64,000 nucleotides of DNA from assembly GCF_022682495.2 (NCBI RefSeq), contig NW_026527269.1, positions 1-64,000 on the forward strand, given 5' to 3'. The stretch comes from Desmodus rotundus. Its lineage: Eukaryota; Chordata; Mammalia; Chiroptera; Phyllostomidae. Under the pieces are notes generated by a model. The model was not told where the DNA came from and ran no database searches. It worked only from the letters and a program-made list of their open reading frames with translations. The position numbers and the translations under genes are program-made. Shown one piece after another: positions 36,195 through 48,589 of the stretch; the first letter of the stretch is position 1; every line of letters begins with the position of its first letter.

Positions 36195-39066
36195 GATTCT
36201 AGATCCTGACACACCACATTCTAGAACGCCGTATGCAAGGCAACCGTATTCTTGGAGTCCGTATCCTAGGAAACCGCGTATTCCTGTAGACTATTATTCT
36301 CTCAACCCGACCAACAATATTCTAGATCCTGACACACCACATTCTAGAACACCGTGTCCACGGCAACTGTATCCTGGAAACCCTATCCTAGGAAACCGCT
36401 TACTCTAGAGACCATAGAGCTCAGAACCCGTCCCACAAGATGCAAGATCCTGACACACCGCATTCTAGAATGCAGTATCCAAGGCAACCGTATCCTTGGA
36501 AACCGTATCCTAGGAAACCGCTTACTCTAGAGACCATAGAGCTCAGAAACCGTCCCACAAGATGCAAGATCCTGACACACCGCATTCTAGAATGCAGTAT
36601 CCAAGGCAACCGTATCCTTGGAAACCGTATCCTAGGAAACCGCTTATCTCAGGAGGCCGTTGTGCTCAGAACCCGCACCACAAGATTCTAGATCCTGACA
36701 CACCGCATTCTAGAATGCAGTAACCAAGGCAACCGTATCCTTGGAAACCGTATCCTAGGAAACCGCTTATCTCAGGAGGCCATTGTGCTCAGAACCCGCA
36801 CCACAAGATTCTAGATCCTGACACACCGCATTCTAGAATACAGTATCCAAGGCAACCGTACCCTTGGAAACCGTATCCTAGGAAACCGCTTATCTCAGGA
36901 GGCCATTGTGCTCTGAACGCGAACCACAAGATTTAGATCCTGACACACCGCATTCTAGAATGCAGTATCCAAGGCAACCGTATCCTTGGAAACCGTATCC
37001 TAGGAAACCGCTTATCTCAGGAGGCAATTGCGCTCAGAACCCGCACCACAAGATTCTAGATCCTGACACAACGCATTCTAGAATGCAGTAACCAAGGCAA
37101 CCGTATTCTTGGAAACCTTATCCTAGGAAACCGCTTATCTCAGGAGGCCATTGTGCTCAGAACCCGCACCAGAAGATTCTAGACCCTGACACACCGCATT
37201 CTAGAATGCAGTATCCAAGGCAACCGTATCCTTGGAAACCGTATCCTATGAAACCGCTTATCTCAGGAGGCCATTGTGCTCAGAACCCGCACCACAAGAT
37301 TCTAGATCCTGACACACCGCATTCTAGAATGCAGTAACCAAGGCAACCGTATCCTTGGAAACCGTATCCTAGGAAACCGCTTATCTCAGGAGGCCATTGT
37401 GCTCAGAACCCGCACCACAAGATTCTAGACCCTGACACACCGCATTCTAGAATGCAGTATCCAAGGCCACCGTATACTTGGAAACCGTATCCTAGGAAAC
37501 CGCTTATCTCAGGAGGCCATAGTGCTCAGAACCCGCACCACAAGATTCTAGATCCTGACACACAGCATTCTAGAATGCAGTATCCAAGGCATCCGTATCA
37601 TTGGAAACCGTATCCTAGTAAACGGCTTACTCTGGAGGCCATTGTGCTCAGAACCAGCACCACAAGATCCAGATCCTGACACACCGTATTCTAGAATGCA
37701 GTATCCAAGGCAACCGTATCCTTGGAAACCTTATCCTAGGAAACCGCTTATCTCAGGAGGCCGTTGTGCTCAGAACCCGCACCACAAGATTCTAGATTCT
37801 GACACACCGCATTCTAGAATGCAGTAACCAAGGCAACCGTATCCTTGGAAACCGTATCCTAGGAAACCGCTCTTCTCAGGAGGCCATTGTGCTCAGAACC
37901 CGCAACACAAGATTCTAGATCCTGACACACCGCATTCTAGAATGCAATAACCAAGGCAACCGTGTCCTTGGAAACCGTATCCTATGAAACCGCTTATCTC
38001 AGGAGGCCGTTGTGCTCAGAACCCGCACCACAAGATTCTAGATCCTGACACACCGCATTCTAGAATGCAGTAACCAAGGCAACCGTATCCTTGGAAACCG
38101 TATCCTAGGAAACCGCTCTTCTCAGGAGGCCATTGTGCTCAGAACCCGCACCACAAGATTCTAGATCCTGACACACCGCATTCTAGAATGCAGTAACCAA
38201 GGCAACCGTGTCCTTGGAAACCGTATCCTATGAAACCGCTTATCTCAGGAGGCCGTTGTGCTCAGAACCCGCACCACAAGATTCTAGATCCTGACACACC
38301 GCATTCTAGAATGCAGTAACCAAGGCAACCGTGTCCTTGGAAACCGTATCCTAGTAAACGGCTTACTCTGGAGGCTATTGTGCTCAGAACCCGCACCACA
38401 AGATTCTAGATCCTGACACACCGCATTCTAGAATGCAGTAACCAAGGCAACCGTATCCTTGGAAACCGTATCCTAGGAAACCGCTCTTCTCAGGAGGCCA
38501 TTGTGCTCAGAACCCGCACCACAAGATTCTAGATCCTGACACACCGCATTCTAGAATGCAGTAACCAAGGCAACCGTGTCCTTGGAAACCGTATCCTATG
38601 AAACCGCTTATCTCAGGAGGCCGTTGTGCTCAGAACCCGCACCACAAGATTCTAGATCCTGACACACCGCATTCTAGAATGCAGTAACCAAGGCAACCGT
38701 ATCCTTGGAAACCGTATCCTAGGAAACGGCTTACTCTGGAGGCCATTGTGCTCAGAACCCGCACCACAAGATTCTAGATCCTGACACACCGCATTCTAGA
38801 ATGCAGTATCCAAGGCAACCGTATCCTTGGAAACCGTATCCTAGGAAACCGCTTATCTCAGGAGGCCATTGTGCTCAGAACCCGCACCACAAGGTTCTAG
38901 ATCCTGACACACCGCATTCTAGAATGCAGTATCCAAGGCAACCGTATCCTTGGAAACCGTATCCTAGGAAACCGCTTATCTCAGGAGGCCATTGTGCTCA
39001 GAACGCGAACCACAAGATTCTAGATCCTGACACACCGCATTCTAGAATGCAGTAACCAAGGCATCC
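36195..39066. repeat. 3.68-kb duplication, copy 2
   Basis: This is the partner of 32517-35388 with a few private changes, for example GCAATAACC near 37946 and GTACCCTTGG near 36859. The proximal junction is in standard sequence near 36195, and the distal junction lies at 39055-39066. There an AACCAAGG stretch continues into GCATCCGTATCATTGG instead of GCAACCGTATCCTTGG. Confidence 0.9.
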
Positions 39067-39710
39067 GTATCATTGGAAACCGTATCCTAGTAAACGGCTT
39101 ACTCTGGAGGCCATTGTGCTCAGAACCAGCACCACAAGATTCCAGATCCTGACACACCGTATTCTAGAATGCAGTATCCAAGGCAACCGTATCCTTGGAA
39201 ACCTTATCCTAGGAAACCGCTTATCTCAGGAGGCCGTTGTGCTCAGAACCCGCACCACAAGATTCTAGATTCTGACACACCGCATTCTAGAATGCAGTAA
39301 CCAAGGCAACCGTATCCTTGGAAACCGTATCCTAGGAAACCGCTTATCTCAGGAGGCTATTGTGCTCAGAACCCGCACCACAAGATTCTAGATCCTGACA
39401 CACCGCATTCTAGAATGCAGTAACCAAGGCAACCGTATCCTTGGAAACCGTATCCTAGGAAACCGCTCTTCTCAGGAGGCCATTGTGCTCAGAACCCGCA
39501 CAACAAGATTCTAGATCCTGACACACCGCATTCTAGAATGCAGTAACCAAGGCAACCGTGTCCTTGGAAACCGTATCCTATGAAACCGCTTATCTCAGGA
39601 GGCCGTTGTGCTCAGAACCCGCACCACAAGATTCTAGATCCTGACACACCGCATTCTAGAATGCAGTAACCAAGGCAACCGTATCCTTGGAAACCGTATC
39701 CTAGGAAACC
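39067..39710. repeat. Segment matching about 26.81-27.40 kb
   Basis: GCATCCGTATCATTGG, CCTAGTAAACGG, GAACCAGCACC, AGATTCTGACAC, GGCTATTGTG and CTCTTCTCAGG occur in the same order as at 26812-27400. It shares GAATGCAG with that copy rather than the GAATACAG of the 2.8, 9.0 and 14.4 kb copies. That makes the 26.8-kb copy the closest relative. Confidence 0.8.
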
Positions 39711-40385
39711 GCTTATCTCAGGAGGCCATTGTGCTCAGAACCCGCACCACAAGATTCTAGATCCTGACACACCGCATTCTAGAATACAGTATCCAAGGCA
39801 ACCGTATCCTTGGAAACCGTATCCTAGGAAACCGCTTATCTCAGGAGGCCATTGTGCTCAGAACGCGAACCACAAGATTTAGATCCTGACACACCGCATT
39901 CTAGAATGCAGTATCCAAGGCAACCGTATCCTTGGAAACCGTATCCTAGGAAACCGCTTATCTCAGGAGGCAATTGCGCTCAGAACCCGCACCACAAGAT
40001 TCTAGATCCTGACACACCGCATTCTAGAATGCAGTAACCAAGGCAACCGTATCCTTGGAAACCGTATCCTAGGAAACCGCTTATCTCAGGAGGCCATTGT
40101 GCTCAGAACCCGCACCAGAAGATTCTAGACCCTGACACACCGCATTCTAGAATGCAGTATCCAAGGCAACCGTATCCTTGGAAACCGTATCCTATGAAAC
40201 CGCTTATCTCAGGAGGCCATTGTGCTCAGAACCCGCACCACAAGATTCTAGATCCTGACACACCGCATTCTAGAATGCAGTAACCAAGGCAACCGTATCC
40301 TTGGAAACCGTATCCTAGGAAACCGCTTATCTCAGGAGGCCATTGTGCTCAGAACCCGCACCACAAGATTCTAGACCCTGACACA
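39650..40385. repeat. Segment matching about 25.92-26.65 kb
   Basis: 39852 corresponds to 26121 at an offset of 13731, including GAATACAGTATCC, GATTTAGATCC, AGGCAATTGCGC, CCAGAAG and CCTATGAAACCG. Together with the preceding feature, pieces that lie in the order 25.9 then 26.8 kb appear here in reversed order, though still in the same orientation. Confidence 0.8.
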
Positions 40386-43300
40386 CCGTATTCTAGAATG
40401 CAGTATCCAAGGCAACCGTATCCTTGGAAACCTTATCCTAGGAAACCGCTTATCTCAGGAGGCCATTGTGCTCTGAACCCGCACCACAAGATTCTAGATC
40501 CTGACACACCGCATTCTAGAATGCAGTATCCAAGGCAACCGTATCCTTGGAAACCGTATCCTAGAAAACCACTTATCTCAGGAGGCCATTGTGCTCAGAA
40601 CCCGCACCAAAAGATTCTAGATCCTGACACACCGCATTCTAGAATGCAGTAACCAAGGCAACCGTATCCTTGGAAACCGTATCCTAGGAAACCGCTTATC
40701 TCAGGAGGCCATTGTGCTCAGAACCCGCACCAGAAGATTCTAGACCCTGACACACCGCATTCTAGAATGCAGTATCCAAGGCAACCGTATCCTTGGAAAC
40801 CGTATCCTATGAAACCGCTTATCTCAGGAGGCCATTGTGCTCAGAACCCGCACCACAAGATTCTAGATCCTGACACACCGCATTCTAGAATGCAGTAACC
40901 AAGGCAACCGTATCCTTGGAAACCGTATCCTAGGAAACCGCTTATCTCAGGAGGCCATTGTGCTCAGAACCCGCACCACAAGATTCCAGATCCTGACACA
41001 CCGTATTCTAGAATGCAGTATCCAAGGCAACCGTATCTTTGGAAACCTTATCCTAGGAAACCGCTTATCTCCGGAGGCCATTGTGCTCAGAACCCGCAAC
41101 ACAAGATTCTAGATCCTGACACACCGCATTCTAGAATGCAGTATCCAAGGCAACCGTATCCTTGGAAACCGTATCCTAGGAAACCGCTTATCTCAGGAGG
41201 CCATTGTGCTCAGAAACCGCACCACAGGATTCTAGATCCTGACACACCGCATTCTAGAATGCAGTAACCAAGGCAACCGTATCCTTGGAAACCGTATCCT
41301 AGGAAACCGCTTATCTCAGGAGGCCATTGTGCTCAGAACCCGCACCACAAGATTCTAGATCCTGACACACCACATTCTAGAATGCAGTATCCAAGGCAAC
41401 CGTATCCTTGGAAACCTTATCCTAGGAAACCGCTTATCTCAGGAGGCCATTGTGCTCAGAACGCGAACCACAAGATTCTAGATCCTGACACACCGCATTC
41501 TAGAATGCAGTATCCAAGGCAACCGTATCCTTGGAAACCGTATCCCTGGAAACCGCTTATCTCAGGAGGCAATTGCGCTCAGAACCCGCACCAAAAGATT
41601 CTAGATCCTGACACACCGCATTCTAGAATGCAGTAACCAAGGCAACCGTATCCTTGGAAACCGTATCCTAGGAAACCGCTTATCTCAGGAGGCCATTGTG
41701 CTCAGAACCCGCACCAGAAGATTCTAGACCCTGACACACCGCATTCTAGAATGCAGTATCCAAGGCAACCGTATCCTTGGAAACCGTATCCTAGGAAACC
41801 GCTTATCTCAGGAGGCCATTGTGCTCAGAACCCGCACCACAAGATTCCAGATCCTGACACACCGTATTCTAGAATGCAGTATCCAAGGCAACCGTATCTT
41901 TGGAAACCTTATCCTAGGAAACCGCTTATCTCCGGAGGCCATTGTGCTCAGAACCCGCACCACAAGATTCTAGACCCTGACACACCGCATTCTAGAATGC
42001 AGTATCCAAGGCAACCGTATCCTTGGAAACCTTATCCTAGGAAACCGGTTATCTCAGGAGGCCATTGCGCTCAGAACCCGCACCACAAGATTCTAGATCC
42101 TGACACACCGCATTCTAGAATGCAGTATCCAAGGCAACCGTATCCTTGGAAACCGTATCCTAGAAAACCACTTATCTCAGGAGGCCATTGTGCTCAGAAC
42201 CCGCACCACAAGATTCTAGATCCTGACACACCGCATTCTAGAATGCAGTATCCAAGGCAACCGTATCCTTGGAAACCGTATCCTAGGAAACCGCTTATCT
42301 CAGGAGGCCATTGTGCTCAGAAACCGCACCACAAGATTCTAGATCCTGACACACCGCATTCTAGAATGCAGTAACCAAGGCAACCGTATCCTTGGAAACC
42401 GTATCCTAGGAAACCGCTTATCTCAGGAGGCCATTGTGCTCAGAACCCGCACCACCAGATTCTAGACCCTGACACACCGCATTCTAGAATGCAGTATCCA
42501 AGGCAACCGTATCCTTGGAAACCGTATCCTAGGAAACCGCTTATCTCAGGAGGCCATTGTGCTCAGAACGCGAACCACAAGATTCTAGACCCTGACACAC
42601 CGCATTCTAGAATGCAGTATCCAAGGCAACCCTATCCTTGGAAACCGTATCCTAGGAAACCGCTTATCTCAGGAGGCCATTGTGCTCAGAACCCGCACCA
42701 CAAGATTCTAGATCCTGACACACCGCATTCTAGAATGCAGTAACCAAGGCAACCGTATCCTTGGAAACCGTATCCTAGGAAACGGCTTACTCTGGAGGCC
42801 ATTGTGCTCAGAACCCGCACCACAAGGTTCTAGATCCTGACACACCGCATTCTAGAATGCAGTATCCAAGGCAACCGTATCCTTGGAAACCGTATCCCTG
42901 GAAACCGCTTATCTCAGGAGGCAATTGCGCTCAGAACCCGCACCAAAAGATTCTAGATCCTGACACACCGCATTCTAGAATGCAGTAACCAAGGCAACCG
43001 TATCCTTGGAAACCGTATCCTAGGAAACCGCTTATCTCAGGAGGCCATTGTGCTCAGAACCCGCACCAGAAGATTCTAGACCCTGACACACCGCATTCTA
43101 GAATGCAGTATCCAAGGCAACCGTATCCTTGGAAACCGTATCCTATGAAACCGCTTATCTCAGGAGGCCATTGTGCTCAGAACCCGCACCACAAGATTCT
43201 AGATCCTGACACACCGCATTCTAGAATGCAGTAACCAAGGCAACCGTATCCTTGGAAACCGTATCCTAGGAAACCGCTTATCTCAGGAGGACATTGTGCT

Positions 43301-44784
43301 CAGAACCCGCACCACAAGATTCTAGACCCTGACACACCGCATTCTAGAATGCAGTATCCAAGGCAACCGTATCCTTGGAAACCGTATCCTAGGAAACCGC
43401 TTATCTCAGGAGGCCATTGTGCTCAGAACCCGCACCACAAGATTCTAGACCCTGACACACCGCATTCTGGAATGCAGTATCCAATGCAACCGTATCCTTG
43501 GACACCGTATCCTAGGAAACCGCTTATCTCAGGAGGCCATTGTGCTCAGAACCCGCACCACAAGATTCTAGATCCTGACACACCGCATTCTAGAATGCAG
43601 TAACCAAGGCAACCGTATCCTTGGAAACCGTATCCTAGGAAACGGCTTACTCTGGAGGCCATTGTGCTCAGAACCCGCACCACAAGGTTCTAGATCCTGA
43701 CACACCGCATTCTAGAATGCAGTATTCAAGGCAACCGTATCCTTGGAAACCGTATCCTAGGAAACCGCTTATCTCAGGAGGCCATTGTGCTCAGAACCCG
43801 CACCACCAGATTCTAGACCCTGACACACCGCATTCTAGAATGCAGTATCCAACGCAACCGTATCCTTGGAAACGGTATCCTGGGAAACCGCTTATCTCAG
43901 GAGGCCGTTGTGCTCAGAACCCGCACCACAAGATTCTAGATCCTGACACACCGCATTCTAGAATGCAGTATCCAAGGCAACCGTATCATTGGAAACCGTA
44001 TCCTAGGAAACGGCTTACTCTGGAGGCCATTGTGCTCAGAACCCGCAACACAAGATTCCAGATCCTGACACACCGTATTCTAGAATGCAGTATCCAAGGC
44101 AACCGTATACTTGGATACCTTATCCTAGGAAACCGCTTATCTCAGGAGGCTATTGTGCTCAGAACCCGCAGCACAAGATTCTAGATCCTCACACACCGCA
44201 TTCTAGAATGCAGTAACCAAGGCAACCGTATCCTTGGAAACCGTATCCTAGGAAACGGCTTACTCTGGAGGCCATTGTGCTCAGAACCCGCACCACAAGA
44301 TTCTAGATCCTGACACACCGCATTCTAGAATGCAGTATCCAAGGCAACCGTATCCTTGGAAACCGTATCCTAGGAAACCGCTTATCTCAGGAAGCCAGTG
44401 TGCTCAGAAACCGCACCACAAGATTCTAGATCCTGACACACCGCATTCTAGAATGCAGTAACCAAGGCAACCGTATCCTTGGAAACCGTATCCTAGGAAA
44501 CCGCTTATCTCAGGAGGCCATTGTGCTCAGAACCCGCACCACAAGATTCTAGATCCTGACACACCGCATTCTAGAATACAGTATCCAAGGCAACCGTATC
44601 CTTGGAAACCGTATCCTAGGAAACCGCTTATCTCAGGAAGCCAGTGTGCTCAGAAACCGCACCACAAGATTCTAGATCCTGACACACCGCATTCTAGAAT
44701 GCAGTAACCAAGGCAACCGTATCCTTGGAAACCGTATCCTAGGAAACCGCTTATCTCAGGAGGCCATTGTGCTCAGAACGCGAA
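40386..44784. repeat. Mosaic segment related to 56.9-60.2 kb
   Basis: 43349 corresponds to 59195 and 43717 to 59563, both at an offset of 15846. 41013 resembles 56981 and 40398 resembles 58088. The segment includes five consecutive open monomers at 41751-42374. CAGAACCCGCACCACCAG variants near 42450 and 43800 are private. It stops at the divergent island, where ATTCTATATGCTGACAC begins. Confidence 0.75.
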
Positions 44785-46350
44785 CCACAAGATTCTATAT
44801 GCTGACACACCACTTTACAGAATGCCGTATCCAAGGCAAATGTATCCTTGGAAACCGTATCCTAGGAAACCACTTACCTCTAGAGAACATTGTGCTCAGA
44901 ACCCGCACCACAATATTCTAGATCCTGACACACCACATCTAGAATGCCTTGTCCAAGGCAACCGTATACTTGGAGACCGTATCCTAGGAAACCGCATATC
45001 CCTGGAGAACATTTTACTCAGAACCCGTCCCACAAGATTCTAGATCCTGATACACCACAACCTGGAATGCCGTATCCAAGGCAAACGTATCGTTGCAAAG
45101 GTATCCTAGGAAACCGCGTAACCCTGGAAACCCTTGTACTCATAACCCCCTCCACAAGATTCTGGATCCTGACAGAACACATTCTTAAACGCAGTATCCA
45201 AGGCAACCGTATATTTGGAAACCGTATCGTAGGAAACCGCTTATCTCTGGCGACCATTATTTTCAGAATCTGTCCCCAAGATTCTAGATCCTGACACTCC
45301 ACATTCTATAATGGCATATGCAAGGCATCCGTATCCTTGGAGACCTTATCCTAGCAAACCGCGTATCCCAGAGACTATTGTGCTAAGAACCCGCACCACA
45401 AGATTCTAGATGTTGACACACCACGTTCTCGAACACCGTATCCAAGGCAACCGTATCCTTGGAAACCGAATCCTAGGAAACCGCTTATCTCTGGAGACCA
45501 TTGTGCTCAGAACCCGCCCCACAAGATTCTAAATCCTGACACACCACATTCTAGAACTCCGTATCCAAGGCCACCGTATCCTTGGAAACCGTATCCTAGG
45601 AAAACGCTTATATCTGGAGGCCATTGTGCTCAGATCCGGCCGCACAATATTCTAGATCCTGACACACCACATTCTATAATGGCGTATGCAAGGCAACCGT
45701 ATCCTTGGAGACCGTATCCTAGGAAACTCCATATCCCAGGAAACTATTGTTCTCAGATCCCGTCCCACAAGACTCTAAATCCTGACACACCACGTTCTCG
45801 AACGCCGTATCCAAGACAACCGTATCATTGGAAACCGTATTCTTCGAATCTGCTTATTTTTGGAGGCCATTGTGCTCAGAACCGTCCCCACAAGATTCTA
45901 GATCCTGACACACCACATTCTAGAACGCCGTATCTAAGGCAACCCTATCCTTGGAAACCGTATCCTAGGAAACCGCTTATCTCAGGAGGCCATTGTGCTC
46001 CGAACCCACACCACAAGATTCTAGATCCTGACACACCGCATTCTAGAATGCAGTATCCAAGGCAACCGTATCCTTGGAAACCCTATCTTAGGAAACGGCT
46101 TATCTTTGGAGACCAATGTGCTCACACCCATCCAACAAGATCCTAGATCCTGACACGCCACATTCTAGAACGCCGTATCCAAGGCAAACGTATGCTTGGA
46201 AACCGTATACTAGGAAACCTCTTATCTCAGGAGGCCATTGTTCTCAGAACCCGCACCACAACATTCTAGATCCTGACACACCACAATCTAGAACGCCATA
46301 ACCAAGGCAACCGTATCCTTTCAAACCGTATCCTAAGAAACTGCTTATCT
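44785..46350. repeat. Divergent monomer island, copy 1
   Basis: About 13 consecutive monomers are well diverged from the main family while keeping the roughly 123-base period. Common features are CCACATTCTAGAACGCCGTATCC-like joints (main family CCGCATTCTAGAATGCAGTATCC), CTGGAGACC or CCTGGAGAAC, and CCCGTCCCACAAG. There are many private changes and 1-2 base indels, such as CACATCTAG and TTGCAAAGGTATCC, so no frame is continuous. The longest open stretch is 45679-46146 with 155 codons. This looks like an older or separate subfamily that escaped homogenisation. Confidence 0.88.
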
Positions 46351-47400
46351 CAGGAGGCCACTGTGCTCAGAACCCGCACCACAAGATTCTAGATCCTGAC
46401 ACACCGCATTCTAGAATGCAGTATCCAAGGCAACCGTATCGTTGGAAACCGTATCCTAGGAAACCGCTTATCTCAGGAGGCCATTGTGCTCAGAACGCGA
46501 ACCACAAGATTCTAGATCCTGACACACCGCATTCTAGAATGCAGTATCCAAGGCAACCGTATCCTTGGAAACCGTATCCCTAGAAACCGCTTATCTCAGG
46601 AGGCAATTGCGCTCAGAACCCGCACCAAAAGATTCTAGATCCTGACACACCGCATTCTAGAATGCAGTAACCAAGGCAACCGTATCCTTGGAAACCGTAT
46701 CCTAGGAAACCGCTTATCTCAGGAGGCCATTGTGCTCAGAACCCGCACCAGAAGATTCTAGACCCTGACACACCGCATTCTAGAATGCAGTATCCAAGGC
46801 AACCGTATCCTTGGAAACCGTATCCTAGGAAACCGCTTATCTCAGGAGGCCATTGTGCTCAGAACCCGCACCACAAGATTCTAGATCCTGACACACCGCA
46901 TTCTAGAATGCAGTAACCAAGGCAACCGTATCCTTGGAAACCGTATCCTAGGAAACCGCTTATCTCAGGAGGCCATTGTGCTCAGAACCCGCACCACAAG
47001 ATTCCAGATCCTGACACACCGTATTCTAGAATGCAGTATCCAAGGCAACCGTATCTTTGGAAACCTTATCCTAGGAAACCGCTTATCACCGGAGGCCATT
47101 GTGCTCAGAACCCGCAACACAAGATTCTAGATCCTGACACACCGCATTCTAGAATGCAGTATCCAAGGCAACCGTATCCTTGGAAACCGTATCCTAGGAA
47201 ACCGCTTATCTCAGGAGGCCATTGTGCTCAGAAACCGCACCACAGGATTCTAGATCCTGACACACCGCATTCTAGAATGCAGTAACCAAGGCAACCGTAT
47301 CCTTGGAAACCGTATCCTAGGAAACCGCTTATCTCAGGAGGCCATTGTGCTCAGAACCCGCACCACAAGATTCTAGATCCTGACACACCGCATTCTAGAA
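44785..47400. repeat. 4.05-kb duplication, copy 1
   Basis: 44944 recurs at 48998, 45679 at 49733 and 47031 at 51085, at an offset of 4054 (33 monomers less 5 bases). The unit comprises the divergent island plus about eight standard monomers, including the CTTATCACCGGAGG (47090) and AACCGCACCACAGGATTC markers. Confidence 0.88.
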
Positions 47401-48589
47401 TGCAGTAACCAAGGCAACCGTATCCTTGGAAACCGTATCCTAGGAAACCGCTTATCTCAGGAGGCCATTGTGCTCAGAACCCGCACCACAAGATTCCAGA
47501 TCCTGACACACCGTATTCTAGAATGCAGTATCCAAGGCAACCGTATCTTTGGAAACCTTATCCTAGGAAACCGCTTATCTCCGGAGGCCATTGTGCTCAG
47601 AACCCGCACCACAAGATTCTAGATCCTGACACACCGCATTCTAGAACGCAGTATCCAAGGCAACCGTATCCTTGGAAACCTTATCCTAGGAAACCGCTTA
47701 TCTCAGGAGGCCATTGTGCTCAGAACCCGCACCACAAGATTCTAGATCCTGACACACCGCATTCTAGAATGCAGTATCCAAGGCAACCGTATCCTTGGAA
47801 ACCGTATCCTAGAAAACCACTTATCTCAGGAGGCCATTGTGCTCAGAACCCGCACCACAAGATTCTAGATCCTGACACACCGCATTCTAGAATGCAGTAT
47901 CCAAGGCAACCGTATCCTTGGAAACCGTATCCTAGGAAACCGCTTATCTCAGGAGGCCATTGTGCTCAGAAACCGCACCACAAGATTCTAGATCCTGACA
48001 CACCGCATTCTAGAATGCAGTAACCAAGGCAACCGTATCCTTGGAAACCGTATCCTAGGAAACCGCTTATCTCAGGAGGCCATTGTGCTCAGAACCCGCA
48101 CCACAAGATTCTAGATCCTGACACACCGCATTCTAGAATGCAGTATCCAAGGCAACCGTATCCTTGGAAACCTTATCCTAGGAAACCGCTTATCTCAGGA
48201 GGCCATAGTGCTCAGAACGCGAACCACAAGATTCTAGATCCTGACACACCGCATTCTAGAATGCAGTATCCAAGGGAACCGTATCCTTGGAAACCGTATC
48301 CCTGGAAACCGCTTATCTCAGGAGGCAATTGCGCTCAGAACCCGCACCAAAAGATTCTAGATCCTGACACACCACATTCTAGAATGCAGTAACCAAGGCA
48401 ACCGTATCCTTGGAAACCGTATCCTAGGAAACCGCTTATCTCAGGAGGCCATTGTGCTCAGAACCCGCACCAGAAGATTCTAGACCCTGACACACCGCAT
48501 TCTAGAATGCAGTATCCAAGGCAACCGTATCCTTGGAAACCGTATCCTAGGAAACCTCTTATCTCAGGAGGCCATTGTGCTCAGAACCC

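Noticed and set aside
41751..42374. 207-codon frame as a proline/tyrosine-rich repeat protein (extensin-like or salivary-type)
   Set aside because: The Pro/Tyr rhythm follows from the 15-bp DNA sub-repeat. Neighbouring monomers carry TAA at the same place, and indels are common. There is no signal peptide or unique flanking exon.
45018..45302. 94-codon minus-strand open frame in the divergent island and its copies
   Set aside because: It is an antisense reading of divergent monomers with no recognisable domain. It exists only because those monomers lost the usual stop sites.
44785..46350. Diverged island as a decayed gene or pseudogene
   Set aside because: It keeps the 123-base monomer structure throughout and is better explained as an older satellite subfamily. 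No frame continues across it.
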